DNA of 36,278 nucleotides, taken from the NCBI GenBank assembly GCA_965262315.1, contig CBDHFJ010000004.1, positions 1 through 36,278 of the forward strand, given 5' to 3'. The stretch's first letter is position 1. Each line of letters begins with the position of its first letter. This DNA is from JBCCFK01 sp965262315. GTDB lineage: Bacteria; Actinomycetota; Acidimicrobiia; Acidimicrobiales; UBA8592. The translations under genes were made by a program, and so were the position numbers. Positions 26,167 through 34,513 of the stretch are shown in pieces. Under the pieces are notes generated by a model, which saw only the letters and a program-made list of their open reading frames with translations, searched no databases and was not told where the DNA came from.

Positions 26167-27183
26167 ATGGCAGGCCTGATCGACGTCCATGGGCACATCG
26201 TGCTCGAAGGCACCCTGGGAGCGGCGGGGCCGGTGTGTGGTCCCGAGCTCGGGGCGTACGACGACGGGACCACGTGGTTCCGCGTGGGCGACTGGCGGCT
26301 CGACGGCGTGCCGTACCGGGAGTCGCTGTTCATGCAGGTCGGGATGCGTCTCGATGCCATGGACGAGGCCGGCATCCGGGTCCAGGCGTTGTCCCCGAAC
26401 CCCCTCACCTATCTGCACTTCATTCCGGCCGCCGACGCCATCAACTACTGCCGGGCCCACAACGACGACCTCGCCGAGGTGGTTCGGGCCCATCCGGACC
26501 GTTTCCTGGGCTTCGCCTCGCTCCCCATGCAGGACGTGCCCGCCGCCATCGCCGAGCTCGAGCGCAGCGTGAATGACCTCGGGCTCGTCGGCGCCTACAT
26601 CGGGACCGACTTCGGGATGCACCTCGACGACGAGCGCCTCGACCCCTTCTACGCCGCATGCGTCGAGCTGGATGTGCCGCTGTTCTTCCATCCGGCACCC
26701 ACCGGCCTCGACGGGCCGCTCCGAGACGACCGCATGCTCAAGTACAGCCTCGAACTGGTGGTCGAGTTCTCCGTCGAGGAGATGATCGCCGTCGCCATGC
26801 TGGTCTTCGGCGGCGTGACCCGGCGCCACCCTGACCTCGACATCTGCCTCTCCCATGGGGGCGGATCGTTCCCGATGCACCGGTCGAAGATGCGCAAGCT
26901 GGCGGAACGCCGACCGTCCTCGCCGGACTGGATCCGAGAGCCGGGTGCCTTCGACGCCGAGGTCGACCGGCTCTGGTTCGACTGCCACATCACGGGACAC
27001 GACGAGTTCGACTTCGCCGTGTCCCAGCTGGGTACCGAGCGCATGGTGTTCGGCACCAACTTCGGTGGCTGGGACAAGGACGGGACCGACCATCTCGGCG
27101 ACCTGCCCGACCTGCTGAATGCGAACGCGGCGAACCTCCTCCGGCTCGATCGGCGAGCCCCCCATCTGTTGGAGACACCATGA
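26167..27183 (+). CDS. ACMSD-type amidohydrolase (amidohydrolase 2 family)
   Basis: The 338-residue TIM-barrel protein starts at ATG 26167. Metal-binding features are the N-terminal HxH (DVHGHIVLEG), the His in PLFFHPAP and the His in CLSHGGGSFPM. The last strand reads VFGTNFGGWD, where the family more often has an Asp after GT. The fold is that of ACMSD-like decarboxylases and related hydrolases for aromatic or cyclic acids. It leads the plus-strand operon and diverges from the P450 gene across 90 bases. Substrate unknown. Confidence 0.88.
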   Translation: MAGLIDVHGHIVLEGTLGAAGPVCGPELGAYDDGTTWFRVGDWRLDGVPYRESLFMQVGMRLDAMDEAGIRVQALSPNPLTYLHFIPAADAINYCRAHNDDLAEVVRAHPDRFLGFASLPMQDVPAAIAELERSVNDLGLVGAYIGTDFGMHLDDERLDPFYAACVELDVPLFFHPAPTGLDGPLRDDRMLKYSLELVVEFSVEEMIAVAMLVFGGVTRRHPDLDICLSHGGGSFPMHRSKMRKLAERRPSSPDWIREPGAFDAEVDRLWFDCHITGHDEFDFAVSQLGTERMVFGTNFGGWDKDGTDHLGDLPDLLNANAANLLRLDRRAPHLLETP

Positions 27184-27247
27184 CCGAGGAACCGAACCAT
27201 CGCCGATGCCGGCCGCAACCGGCTCGGATCGGGCAAGGGACGCGGAC

Positions 27248-27766
27248 ATGACCGAGGAACGGCCTGCCTGGTTCGCCCGTCGCGAGATCGCCCCGTTCAC
27301 GCTGGGCGACGACGCCGCCCAAGCCATCGTCAACACCGCCAGCCACGCCGTGGTCTCCTGGGTCACCAAGGCCAACGAGCCGGTGCAGGCGGTCATGCTC
27401 TACGTGGTCATCGACGGCCGGCCCACGGTCACGTCCACCACCAACCGGGCCAAGTACCACGCGTGGCGCCGCAACCCTGCGGCGTCGTTCTGCATCTGGG
27501 ACCCCGAAGAGATCGGCCGACAGGTGACACTTCGGGGGCGGATGGAGATCATGCAGGACGACGACCTGCTGCGCCGCTACGTCGACGGCTACCTCACGCG
27601 TGCCCGGGGTGGCCGCCCGCCGCATCCGGACAAGCTGGCGTCGGAGATCGAGACCTTCGCCGCGCCAGACCGGCACATGATGCAGCTCCACGTCGACAAG
27701 GTGCTGAGCCATGATCTGCCCCGCTTGATGGAGGTCGAGCGCGAGGGCCTGGACGTCTGGAGCTGA
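27248..27766 (+). CDS. PPOX-class (F420- or FMN-dependent) split-barrel protein
   Basis: The 172-residue protein has the pyridoxamine-phosphate-oxidase-like split barrel: VVIDGRPTVTSTTNRAKYHAWRRNP, condensed to the landmarks TNRAKYHAWRRNP and AASFCIWDPE, then VTLRGRMEIM and a helical C-terminus. Actinobacteria often have F420-dependent members acting on steroid-like or phenolic substrates; the cofactor here is unproven. The start is ATG 27248. A near-identical ATGACCGAGGAAC sequence at 27181 opens a short out-of-frame 23-codon frame, possibly a duplicated start region. Confidence 0.83.
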   Translation: MTEERPAWFARREIAPFTLGDDAAQAIVNTASHAVVSWVTKANEPVQAVMLYVVIDGRPTVTSTTNRAKYHAWRRNPAASFCIWDPEEIGRQVTLRGRMEIMQDDDLLRRYVDGYLTRARGGRPPHPDKLASEIETFAAPDRHMMQLHVDKVLSHDLPRLMEVEREGLDVWS

Positions 27767-27772
27767 TCTGAG

Positions 27773-28699
27773 ATGGATGCCGAGGAGTTCGCGGCGCTGG
27801 TCGGCCATCGGTTCCCTGGCGGCGACCGCGTCATCGACCACTGGGAGAACTGGCTGCTGACCGACTGCACCGGTCGGGACCCGATGCCCGACGCCCTCGT
27901 CCATCCCGTGGCGCTGTTCCATGTGCCCATCCAGGGCGTGGGCATGTCGATCGGGGAACTGTTCGCACTCGGCCAGGTGTCGGGTCCGGGTTCGGTCGGG
28001 TTGGACGGCTACGACTGGGAGTACCTGCGGCCGCTGCGAGAGGACGTGGCGTACCGGTTCGAGGGTGAGGTGGTGGAGGCCGAACGGCTCCACACGCCGT
28101 CGGGCAAGCCCTATGACCGGTTCGTGTTCACCATCGAACTGTCCGACGCCGAGGGCCCGGTCGCGCGGGTGACGAACCACTGGCGTCTGCGGCGAGAGGC
28201 GCCCGAGGACCGTGAGTCCAAGGCCAGGGTCGCCGGCAAGCCCGGGAGCCCGAGTGCCGCCCAGGACCTCCTCGACGTCGGCCTGCCCACCGCCGACCCG
28301 CTCGGCCTCGCCGGCACGGAACTGCCCGAGTGGGCGATGCCCGTGGTCGACCCGCAGCGAATGAAGACGATGGCCGCGATCCTCCGGGACCCCTACGAGA
28401 TCCACTGGGATCCGGCGGCCACCGCATCGATCGGCCTGGGCGAGCGCGTCGTGAACCAGGGCCCCCTGAACCTGAGCTATGTGGCCAACATGGCGATGGC
28501 CTGGCAGGGGCCGGCCAGTGTGCGACGTCTCCGGGTCCGCTTCACCTCACCGGTGTTCGGCGGCGACGACGTCGTGGCTCGCGGCAGGGTGATCGCGTCC
28601 GAGACGATCGACGGCGAGGACCGCGCGGTGTGCGACGTCGGCCTGTGGCGAGGCGACGAGCAGGTCGTCGATGGCCGCGCCGTGGTCGCCGTCGGCTGA
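27773..28699 (+). CDS. Two-domain MaoC-like (hotdog) dehydratase
   Basis: The 308-residue protein shows a double hotdog arrangement. The N-terminal half contains YDWEYLRPLREDVAYRFEGEVVEAERL, recognisable as an FAS1/MaoC N-terminal-like domain, and VFTIELSDAEGPVARVTN. The C-terminal half has NLSYVANMAMAWQGPASVRRLRVRF followed by TSPVFGGDDVVARGRV, the typical ending of MaoC-like dehydratases. Seven bases separate it from the PPOX gene and 14 from the acyl-CoA synthetase, so it belongs to this operon. The catalytic residue set is less clear than in the 163-residue MaoC protein. Confidence 0.8.
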   Translation: MDAEEFAALVGHRFPGGDRVIDHWENWLLTDCTGRDPMPDALVHPVALFHVPIQGVGMSIGELFALGQVSGPGSVGLDGYDWEYLRPLREDVAYRFEGEVVEAERLHTPSGKPYDRFVFTIELSDAEGPVARVTNHWRLRREAPEDRESKARVAGKPGSPSAAQDLLDVGLPTADPLGLAGTELPEWAMPVVDPQRMKTMAAILRDPYEIHWDPAATASIGLGERVVNQGPLNLSYVANMAMAWQGPASVRRLRVRFTSPVFGGDDVVARGRVIASETIDGEDRAVCDVGLWRGDEQVVDGRAVVAVG

Positions 28700-28713
28700 G
28701 GTCGGAGCGGATC

Positions 28714-30423
28714 ATGCAGCCCACCGACGCCACCCACCGACGAGGGGCCGACGGCTGGCAACGCCCGTGGCCCAGCGTGGTGCCGCTGGCCGATCTGCTC
28801 GATCGGCAGGCGCAGCTCACACCGGACCGGACCGCCCTGGTGCTGCCGGACGAGCGGGTGTCCTACGCGGAGCTGGCGGCGCGGGCGCAGTACTACGGCA
28901 GGGCGCTGGTGTCGCTCGGGGCTCGGCCGGGTGACACCGTCGGCATCCTGCTGCCGACCATGGCCGACTTCGTGGCCATCATGTTCGGTGCGCTCAAGGT
29001 GGGTGCCATACCCGTGCTGATGAACGCACGATTCAAGGCCCGTGAGCTTCGTCACGTGGTCGTCAACGGCGATCTGACGATGGTCTTCACCGCGAGCTCC
29101 ATCGCCGACGCGGTGGACTTCCCGGCCCTGCTCTCCGAGGCGTTCCCGGCCATCGCCGACCACGGTGAGGGGCGCTTGGACCTCGACGATGCGCCACTGC
29201 TCCGACATGTGGTGCTGATCGACGACGAGGCTCGACCCGGGTTCCTGGGGTCCGACGCCCTGGACGGTGCGGCCGCCTCCGGCGACGACGCGGAGGTCGA
29301 TCTGCGACAGTCCCGAGCGTCCACTCGCGACATCGGCCTCATCATGTACACGTCGGGCACCACCGCGTCACCGAAGGGGGCGATGCTGTCTCAAGAAGCG
29401 CTGGTGCGGCAGGGCATCCTGGTGGCGCAGACCCGCTTCATGCTGGGCCCCGACGACGTGATGTGGACCCCATTGCCGCTGTTCCACATCGGCGGCATGA
29501 GCTACGTGCTCACCGCCATGTGCGCCGGCTGCACCATCGTGCACGCCGGCTTCTTCGACGCCGACCGCGCCCTTCGGCAGCTCGTCGACGAGGCGTGCAC
29601 CGTGGCCACTCCGGCCTTCGAGACCATGTGGCTGCAGGTGCTCGACCACCCGGACTTCGACCCGGCTGATCTGGAGGCGCTGCGGCTGATCCTCGCGGTG
29701 GGCGTCCCCGAGCGCCTGCGGAGCATGCAGGACCGATTCCCGCAGGCGCCCATCGTCACCACGTTCGGCGGCACCGAGGCCACGTCGCATCTCTGCATCG
29801 CGCTCGCCGATGACGCGCCCGACACTCGCCTGTCCACCGGCGGGCACCCACTGCCGGGCATCGAGGTTCGCATCGTCGATCCCGAGACCGGCATCGACCG
29901 GCCCGTCGGCGAGCCCGGCGAGATCCGGTATCGGGGCTGGAACCGCTTCCTCGGCTACTACAACGAGCCCGAGATCACCGCTGAGGCCATCGACGCCGAC
30001 GGGTGGTTCCACTCCGGCGATGTCGGCACGTTCGACGCCGACGGCCGGGTGTCGTTCGTGGGCCGGATCAAGGACATGCTCAAGGTCGGCGGCGAGAACG
30101 TCGCCGCCGCAGAGGTCGAGGGCTTCCTGGTCGACCACCCGGCCGTCCAGATCGTCCAGGTGGTGTCGGCACCCGACGCTCGCTACACCGAGGTCCCGGC
30201 CGCATTCATCCAGCTCAAGCCCGGCACCACCGCCACCGAGGCCGAGATCATCGACCACTGTCGAGGGCAGATCTCCACGTTCAAGGTGCCGAGGTACGTG
30301 CGGTTCGTCGACACATGGCCCATGTCGGGGACCAAGATCAAGAAGTACGTCCTGCGGGAACAGATCGCCAAGGAGTTGGCCGACGCCGGTATCACCGAGG
30401 CCCCCAGGATCACGTCGGCCTGA
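28714..30423 (+). CDS. Acyl-CoA synthetase (AMP-forming)
   Basis: The 569-residue protein starts at ATG 28714 (GGAG upstream). It shows the ANL-superfamily core motifs in order: the P-loop-like MYTSGTTASPKGAML, TFGGTEATSH, the adenine-binding YRGWNRFLGYYNEPE region, DGWFHSGDVGTFDADGRV, VGRIKDMLKVGGENV and the catalytic Lys near the end (GTKIKKYVLR). It activates a carboxylic acid to acyl-AMP and then acyl-CoA, providing the substrate for the acyl-CoA dehydrogenase, hydratases, enoyl-CoA hydratase and thiolase nearby. The chain length or class of acid is unknown. Confidence 0.92.
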   Translation: MQPTDATHRRGADGWQRPWPSVVPLADLLDRQAQLTPDRTALVLPDERVSYAELAARAQYYGRALVSLGARPGDTVGILLPTMADFVAIMFGALKVGAIPVLMNARFKARELRHVVVNGDLTMVFTASSIADAVDFPALLSEAFPAIADHGEGRLDLDDAPLLRHVVLIDDEARPGFLGSDALDGAAASGDDAEVDLRQSRASTRDIGLIMYTSGTTASPKGAMLSQEALVRQGILVAQTRFMLGPDDVMWTPLPLFHIGGMSYVLTAMCAGCTIVHAGFFDADRALRQLVDEACTVATPAFETMWLQVLDHPDFDPADLEALRLILAVGVPERLRSMQDRFPQAPIVTTFGGTEATSHLCIALADDAPDTRLSTGGHPLPGIEVRIVDPETGIDRPVGEPGEIRYRGWNRFLGYYNEPEITAEAIDADGWFHSGDVGTFDADGRVSFVGRIKDMLKVGGENVAAAEVEGFLVDHPAVQIVQVVSAPDARYTEVPAAFIQLKPGTTATEAEIIDHCRGQISTFKVPRYVRFVDTWPMSGTKIKKYVLREQIAKELADAGITEAPRITSA

Positions 30424-30459
30424 GCAACTACGGTTGCATCAGTCCACAGGGAGGCAGTC

Positions 30460-30942
30460 ATGGCACACATCGAGGTCCCACCAGGCGACGATCTGGAACG
30501 GCTCCGCATGTGGGGCATGGTCCCCCCGATGAACGCCGCCATCGACGCGTTCCGCGACGCCGTGTACACCCACGGCACCCTCAGCGTCCGAGAGCGCGAG
30601 GTGGCCCGCATGCGGATCGCACAGATCAACGACTGCCCCATATGACTGGGTACTCGAGCTGCGTCGGGAACGCAGCAGGGTCTGACCGAGGACGAGTACC
30701 TCCACATCGACGAAGCCCACGTGCGTGACGGCTGCTCGCCCCGAGAGGCCTTGGCCATCGAGTTCGCCGAGCGCTTCGCGTTGGAGCACCGAGACATGGA
30801 CGCCGCGTTCTTCGAGCGCATGCGGGCGCACTACGCCGACGCCGAGATCGTCGAGTTGGCCGGCACCGTGGCCTTCTGCCTGGGGATCGGCCGGGTCTAC
30901 GCGGTGCTCGACATCGCCAACGAGTGTCCGGTGGTCCATTGA
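30460..30942 (+). CDS. AhpD-like selenoprotein candidate (CxxU, in-frame TGA)
   Basis: Reading 30460-30942 as one frame gives 160 residues interrupted by a single TGA at 30643-30645 (codon 62). The context is INDCPI-TGA-LGTRAASGTQQGLTEDEY: the TGA takes the place of the second cysteine of the AhpD/carboxymuconolactone decarboxylase CxxC motif (Cys59-Pro-Ile-TGA). Homologous sequence continues without frame change to the natural stop, ending AGTVAFCLGIGRVYAVLDIANE. A bacterial SECIS-like hairpin follows the TGA. The product would be a CxxU redox enzyme, perhaps a peroxidase or disulfide reductase. Arg66 replaces the His often found after CxxC. A mis-sequenced TGC or a nonsense mutation is the alternative. 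The stop overlaps the start of the enoyl-CoA hydratase gene. Confidence 0.8.
30646..30687 (+). promoter_or_regulatory. Candidate bacterial SECIS element
   Basis: Immediately after the TGA, GCTGCGT (30658-30664) pairs perfectly with ACGCAGC (30670-30676), closing a 5-base loop CGGGA. The loop starts 19 bases after the TGA and has a G at its second position. Bacterial SECIS elements known in the literature are short hairpins with the loop roughly 16-37 bases after UGA and a G in the first loop positions. Additional weak pairing is possible below the stem (CTC 30653-30655 with GGG 30678-30680; GGT 30649-30651 with ACC 30685-30687). Confidence 0.7.
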
Positions 30943-31691
30943 GCTACGAGACCATGGTGGTCGAGGTCGCCGACGGGGTGGCCACGGTCACGATGAACCG
31001 GCCCGAGAAGCTGAACGCGATGAACCGGACGTTCTTCCGCGAGCTGCCCCAGGTGATGGACGAGCTCACCGCTCACCCTGACGTGTCGGTCGCGGTGCTG
31101 ACCGGGGCTGGCCGGGCGTTCTCGGCCGGTGGCGACATCTCGATGTTTCCGGCCTTGATGGACGACGTGGGTGCGGTCCGACCGCACCTGAAGCTGGTCT
31201 TCGACGCGTTCCATTCGATCGAGCGCGCCGGCGTTGTCGTGATCGCCGCCGTGAACGGCGTCGCCCACGGTGGCGGCACCGAGATCACGCTCGCATGCGA
31301 CTTCGCCTTCGCATCGTCCTCGGCGACGTTCGCGTTGCGTGAGGCATCGCTGGGGCTGATCCCCGGCTTCGGTCTGACCCGTGGCCCCGACGTGATCGGG
31401 TTGCCGTGGATCACGCGCCTGGCCACGACCGCCGAGGTGATCGACGCCCAGACGGCTCAAGACATCGGCCTCGTCATGGAGGTGGTCGAACCCGACGACC
31501 TCCTCGGTCGAGCGCACGAGGTTGCCGCCATGGTGGCGGCCAACTCGACCACGGCGGTCGACACCGCCAAGCGGTTCCTGCGGCGCAACACCGACGAAGG
31601 ACTCGCCATGGCGGTGGAATCGACGGCCATGGGCTACTTCACCGACGACGCCCGGGCAGCGGTCGAAGCCTTCCTCACCCGCGACCGCTGA
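30939..31691 (+). CDS. Enoyl-CoA hydratase/isomerase
   Basis: The ~250-residue protein has crotonase landmarks: NRPEKLNAMN, the oxyanion-hole region GAGRAFSAGGDISM, GVAHGGGTEITLACDFAFA, and the Glu-containing loop LREASLGLIPGFGLTRG. It would hydrate or isomerise an enoyl-CoA. The start is uncertain: TTG 30939 overlaps the preceding stop (TTGA); GTG 30924 and ATG 30954 are in the same frame. The overlap with the AhpD-like gene suggests co-translation, so readthrough of the Sec TGA would matter for expressing this gene too. Confidence 0.9.
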   Translation: MSYETMVVEVADGVATVTMNRPEKLNAMNRTFFRELPQVMDELTAHPDVSVAVLTGAGRAFSAGGDISMFPALMDDVGAVRPHLKLVFDAFHSIERAGVVVIAAVNGVAHGGGTEITLACDFAFASSSATFALREASLGLIPGFGLTRGPDVIGLPWITRLATTAEVIDAQTAQDIGLVMEVVEPDDLLGRAHEVAAMVAANSTTAVDTAKRFLRRNTDEGLAMAVESTAMGYFTDDARAAVEAFLTRDR

Positions 31692-31741
31692 ACGCTCCGG
31701 GCATCTCGTGGCCCGGCCGGGGTGAGCGCTCGCTCTGGAGC

Positions 31742-32188
31742 TCAGGCGGGCCGAACGTCGGGAGCGGCCACCATGGGGTTGCCGTCGGTCCAGATGCGGC
31801 TGAGGACCCGGTGTTCGATGCGCCAACCGTCCGGCGTGCGCACGGCCCGGTCCTCGTACTTCCCGGCCACCATCCAGAGCTCACCACCTTCGGTGCCGCG
31901 CAGGATGTGCTGCGCCTGCAGATAGCAGCGGTGGGTCGCGGTGTCGCCGTCGACCTCGACCACATGGCTGCCAACGAGGTGCTGGCTCCCGTCGAGGTGG
32001 CTCAGTGCGGAGGACACTCGCTGGACGATGGCGTCGACGCCGAAGCACTCGGTCTCGCCCAGCACTGCGTACGCATCCGAGGTGAAGACGTGGCGCAGTG
32101 CGTCGTACTCGCCGCTGTCGAGCGCCCAGCAGTACTGCGAGGCGAGCTTTGCCACCTCGTGTTCGTCGGTGGCGGTGTCAGTGGGCAT
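31742..32188 (-). CDS. NTF2-like / SnoaL-like protein
   Basis: The 148-residue protein begins with VAKLASQYCWALDSGEYDALRHVF, then SDAYAVLG, GVDAIVQRVSSALSHLDGSQHLVG and the closing strand pattern GWRIEHRVLSRIWTDGNP. This is the SnoaL_4/NTF2-like fold common among actinobacterial catabolic gene clusters and can be a dehydratase, isomerase or ring-hydroxylating-oxygenase-like small subunit; no activity can be assigned. It overlaps the end of the ketopantoate-reductase-like gene by 11 bases, and its stop lies 50 bases from the convergent enoyl-CoA hydratase stop. Confidence 0.83.
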   Translation of the reverse strand: MPTDTATDEHEVAKLASQYCWALDSGEYDALRHVFTSDAYAVLGETECFGVDAIVQRVSSALSHLDGSQHLVGSHVVEVDGDTATHRCYLQAQHILRGTEGGELWMVAGKYEDRAVRTPDGWRIEHRVLSRIWTDGNPMVAAPDVRPA

Positions 32189-33131
32189 CGGTCCAGCTCC
32201 GTTCGATGGCTCGCATCAGGTTGGTGACGGTGTCGTTCACCGGCGTCGGGATGCCGTGCACGGCCCCGAGCCGGGAGATCTCTCCGCAGAGCGCGTCGAC
32301 TTCGGTGCGGCGCCGCTCTCGGATGTCGACGGCCATGGACGACCAGTGGGCGCCGACGGTGCGATAGGTGGTCAGGGCATGCTCGGCCACGGCGTCCTGG
32401 TCCAGCTCGACGCCTTCGGCTGCGGCGACGGCGAACAACTCGTCGATCATCTGGCGCCAGGTGTCCATGGCCTCGGGGCTGGCGACCATGTCGCCGATGG
32501 TGAGCTGGGCCACGGCGGTGAGGCAGCCGGCCGTTCCGGCCATGGCAGCTTTCGTCCACACCACCTGGTTGACGTCGGGGAGGACTTCGGCGCGCATGCC
32601 GGCCTCGGTGAACACGTCGGCGACGATCTGAGCCGACGCCGCGTCGGCACTGTTCGTGGGGAGGCCGAACTGGGTCAGCGACGTGTGTTCGGTGACGGTG
32701 GCGGTGACGTTGACCGTGCCCGGCTCCACCGGGGTGGCACCGACGGTGGTGGTGCCGGCCATCACCTGCGCTTCGGGCACGACCGCGGTCATCCGGGCTC
32801 CGTTGCCGAGGCCGTTCTGCGCGGACACCACCCAGGTGTGGCCGTCGACGGCGTGCCGGATCGAGCGGACCGCGTCGGTGGTGGCCCAGGACTTGGTCAT
32901 CACGAGCACGATGTCGGCCGAGGCGACGGCGGTGGGGTCGGTGGTTGCCAGCGCGACCCGGTGGTTCGCCGTTGTGCCGTCGCTGTGGTGGATCGTGAGC
33001 CCTGAGGTCTCGACGGCGGCCATGTGGGCCGCGTCGACGTCGAACAGCGTGACATGGTGCCCGGCCGCAGCGATGAGCGCGCCCATCGCGCTGCCCATTG
33101 CCCCTGCGCCGACGACGAGCACCCTGGTCAC
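32178..33131 (-). CDS. Ketopantoate reductase-like (ApbA/PanE family) protein
   Basis: The 317-residue protein starts at GTG 33131 with RVLVVGAGAMGSAMGALIA, the NADPH-binding Rossmann motif. It has the SWATTDAVRSI region, VVSAQNGLGNG and a helical C-terminal domain carrying the usual catalytic-Lys region (VVWTKAAMAGTAGCLTAVAQ) and a late region resembling SSMAVDIRERRRTEVDALCG, where the family has SSMxQDxxxGRxTExD. PanE reduces ketopantoate for coenzyme A synthesis, but actinobacteria have several paralogues, so a different 2-oxoacid substrate is likely. It lies 13 bases after the thiolase stop on the same strand. Confidence 0.88.
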   Translation of the reverse strand: MTRVLVVGAGAMGSAMGALIAAAGHHVTLFDVDAAHMAAVETSGLTIHHSDGTTANHRVALATTDPTAVASADIVLVMTKSWATTDAVRSIRHAVDGHTWVVSAQNGLGNGARMTAVVPEAQVMAGTTTVGATPVEPGTVNVTATVTEHTSLTQFGLPTNSADAASAQIVADVFTEAGMRAEVLPDVNQVVWTKAAMAGTAGCLTAVAQLTIGDMVASPEAMDTWRQMIDELFAVAAAEGVELDQDAVAEHALTTYRTVGAHWSSMAVDIRERRRTEVDALCGEISRLGAVHGIPTPVNDTVTNLMRAIERSWTDAH

Positions 33132-33144
33132 GACACGAGACCTG

Positions 33145-34356
33145 TCAGACGCGCTCGATCAGCGTGCCCGTGCCCAGGCCACCGCCGCAGCACATCGAGA
33201 TCAGGCCGTAGCGGCCGCCCGAGCGTTGCAGCTCGTGCACCGTCTTGGTGATGAGGATGGGGCCGGTGGATCCCAGCGCGTGGCCGATGGCGATGGCGCC
33301 GCCGTTGGGGTTGACCCGATCGTCGATCTCCAGGCCGAGTTCCTTGGCCCAGGCGAGCACCACGGAGCCGAAAGCCTCGTTGATCTCGAAGATGTCGATG
33401 TCGTCGAGGCTCAGGGTCGTTGTCGGCCAGCAGCTTCTGCGTCGCCGGGATCGGCCCGGTGAGCATCAGGACGGGGTCGCTGCCCACCAGGCAGGAATCG
33501 ACGACCCGAGCCAGGGGAGTGGCGCCCACCTCGGCGGCCTTGGCCGCGGTCATCATCAGCAGCGCCCCGGCAGCGTCGGCGATCTGGGACGAGGTCCCGG
33601 CGGTGTGGTAGCCGCCCTCGCCGCCGGTGGGCTTGAGGTTGGCCAGGCCCTCGGCGGTGGTCTCGCGCAGGCCCTCGTCGCGGTCGTGCACGATGGTGTC
33701 GACCACCGCGCCGGACTCGTCGATCACGGGTGCTTTCAGCGGGATGATCTGGGTGTCGAACCGACCCTCGTCCCACGCCCGCGCCGCGAGCTGTTGGGAC
33801 CGGGCCCCGAACGCGTCGAGCGACTCGCGGGTCAGATCCCACTCGGCGGCGATGCGTTCGCCGCCCTCGAACTGGTTGGTGCCCTCGTAGAGCTCCTCGT
33901 AGCGGTCGGTGAACCGCTCGCCGTACATCGCTTCGCCGTCGTCGCGGCGGGGCACGTTGGAGCCCAGCGGCACGTTGGTCATCGATTCCACGCCACAGGC
34001 GATCACGATGTCGGCCAAGCCCGAGGCGAGCAGCGAATGCGCCCACATCGTGGCCTGCTGGCCGGAGCCGCACTGGGTGCTGGTGGTGCTGGCCGGGACC
34101 TCCAGGGGAAGCCCAGCGGCGAGCCACGAGGTGCGGGTGATGTTGTTGCCCTGCATGCCGACCTGGTTGATGCAGCCGCCGGCCACATGATCGACGTCGC
34201 CGCCTCGATCGGGTTGCGGTCGATCAGCCCGAGGAGCACGTCGCCCAGGAGGTCGGTGGCATGGACGCCGGACAATCGCCCGTTGCGCTTGGCCGTGGCC
34301 GAGCGGACTGCGTCGACGATGACGACGTCGGTGGGGGCGAGCTCACGTGCGGTCAT
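33145..34356 (-). CDS. Thiolase (acetyl-CoA acyltransferase), two apparent frameshifts
   Basis: The start is ATG 34356 (TGGAG upstream). Three frames together encode a thiolase: VVIVDAVRSATAKRNG with LLGDVLLGLIDRNP; then from 34,198 the frame with the nucleophile Cys in TQCGSGQQATMWAHSLL; then from 33,415 the frame with FEINEAFGSVVLAWA, the active-site His in NPNGGAIAIGHALGSTG and the second Cys in SMCCGGGLGTG. Restoring one base near 34,198 and removing one G near 33,414-33,416 gives 403 residues, the normal length. All catalytic residues are present, so the breaks look like sequence errors. It would cleave 3-oxoacyl-CoA, or act in the reverse direction. Confidence 0.88.
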
Positions 34357-34444
34357 GGTTGGCTCCATCAGGTGATCGAAAATGGGCCGTGGCCACAGCC
34401 CGGTGTGAAGAACACAGAAGAGAAGGTGGAGAACACAGAGCAAC

Positions 34445-34483
34445 GGCCGGACGTGGGTTCGTTTCCGAAACCCACGTCCGGCC
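34445..34483 (-). terminator. Strong hairpin after substrate-binding protein gene
   Basis: A perfect 15-bp stem (34445-34459 with 34469-34483, GGCCGGACGTGGGTT with AACCCACGTCCGGCC) closes a 9-base loop. It lies 30 bases beyond the stop of the minus-strand substrate-binding gene and before the thiolase gene. There is no long T-run, so termination may be partial or factor-assisted. Confidence 0.65.
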
Positions 34484-34513
34484 GCCGCTCAGGAGGAGAT
34501 CCTCAGGTGCTGA

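Noticed and set aside
27181..27252. Short 23-codon frame starting ATGACCGAGGAAC upstream of the PPOX-like gene
   Set aside because: It resembles the true start region at 27248 but is out of frame and ends at once; probably a small duplication and not a gene.
26077..27396. Long minus-strand extension of the P450 frame (845 residues in total)
   Set aside because: It lies antisense to the well-supported amidohydrolase gene; high GC leaves such frames open by chance, and ATG 26076 has a good ribosome-binding site.
30646..30942. Reading the AhpD-like gene as a pseudogene or as two separate short genes
   Set aside because: The frame is unchanged across the TGA, homology is continuous, the TGA is at the redox Cys position and a SECIS-like hairpin follows. 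A sequencing substitution remains possible and is noted.
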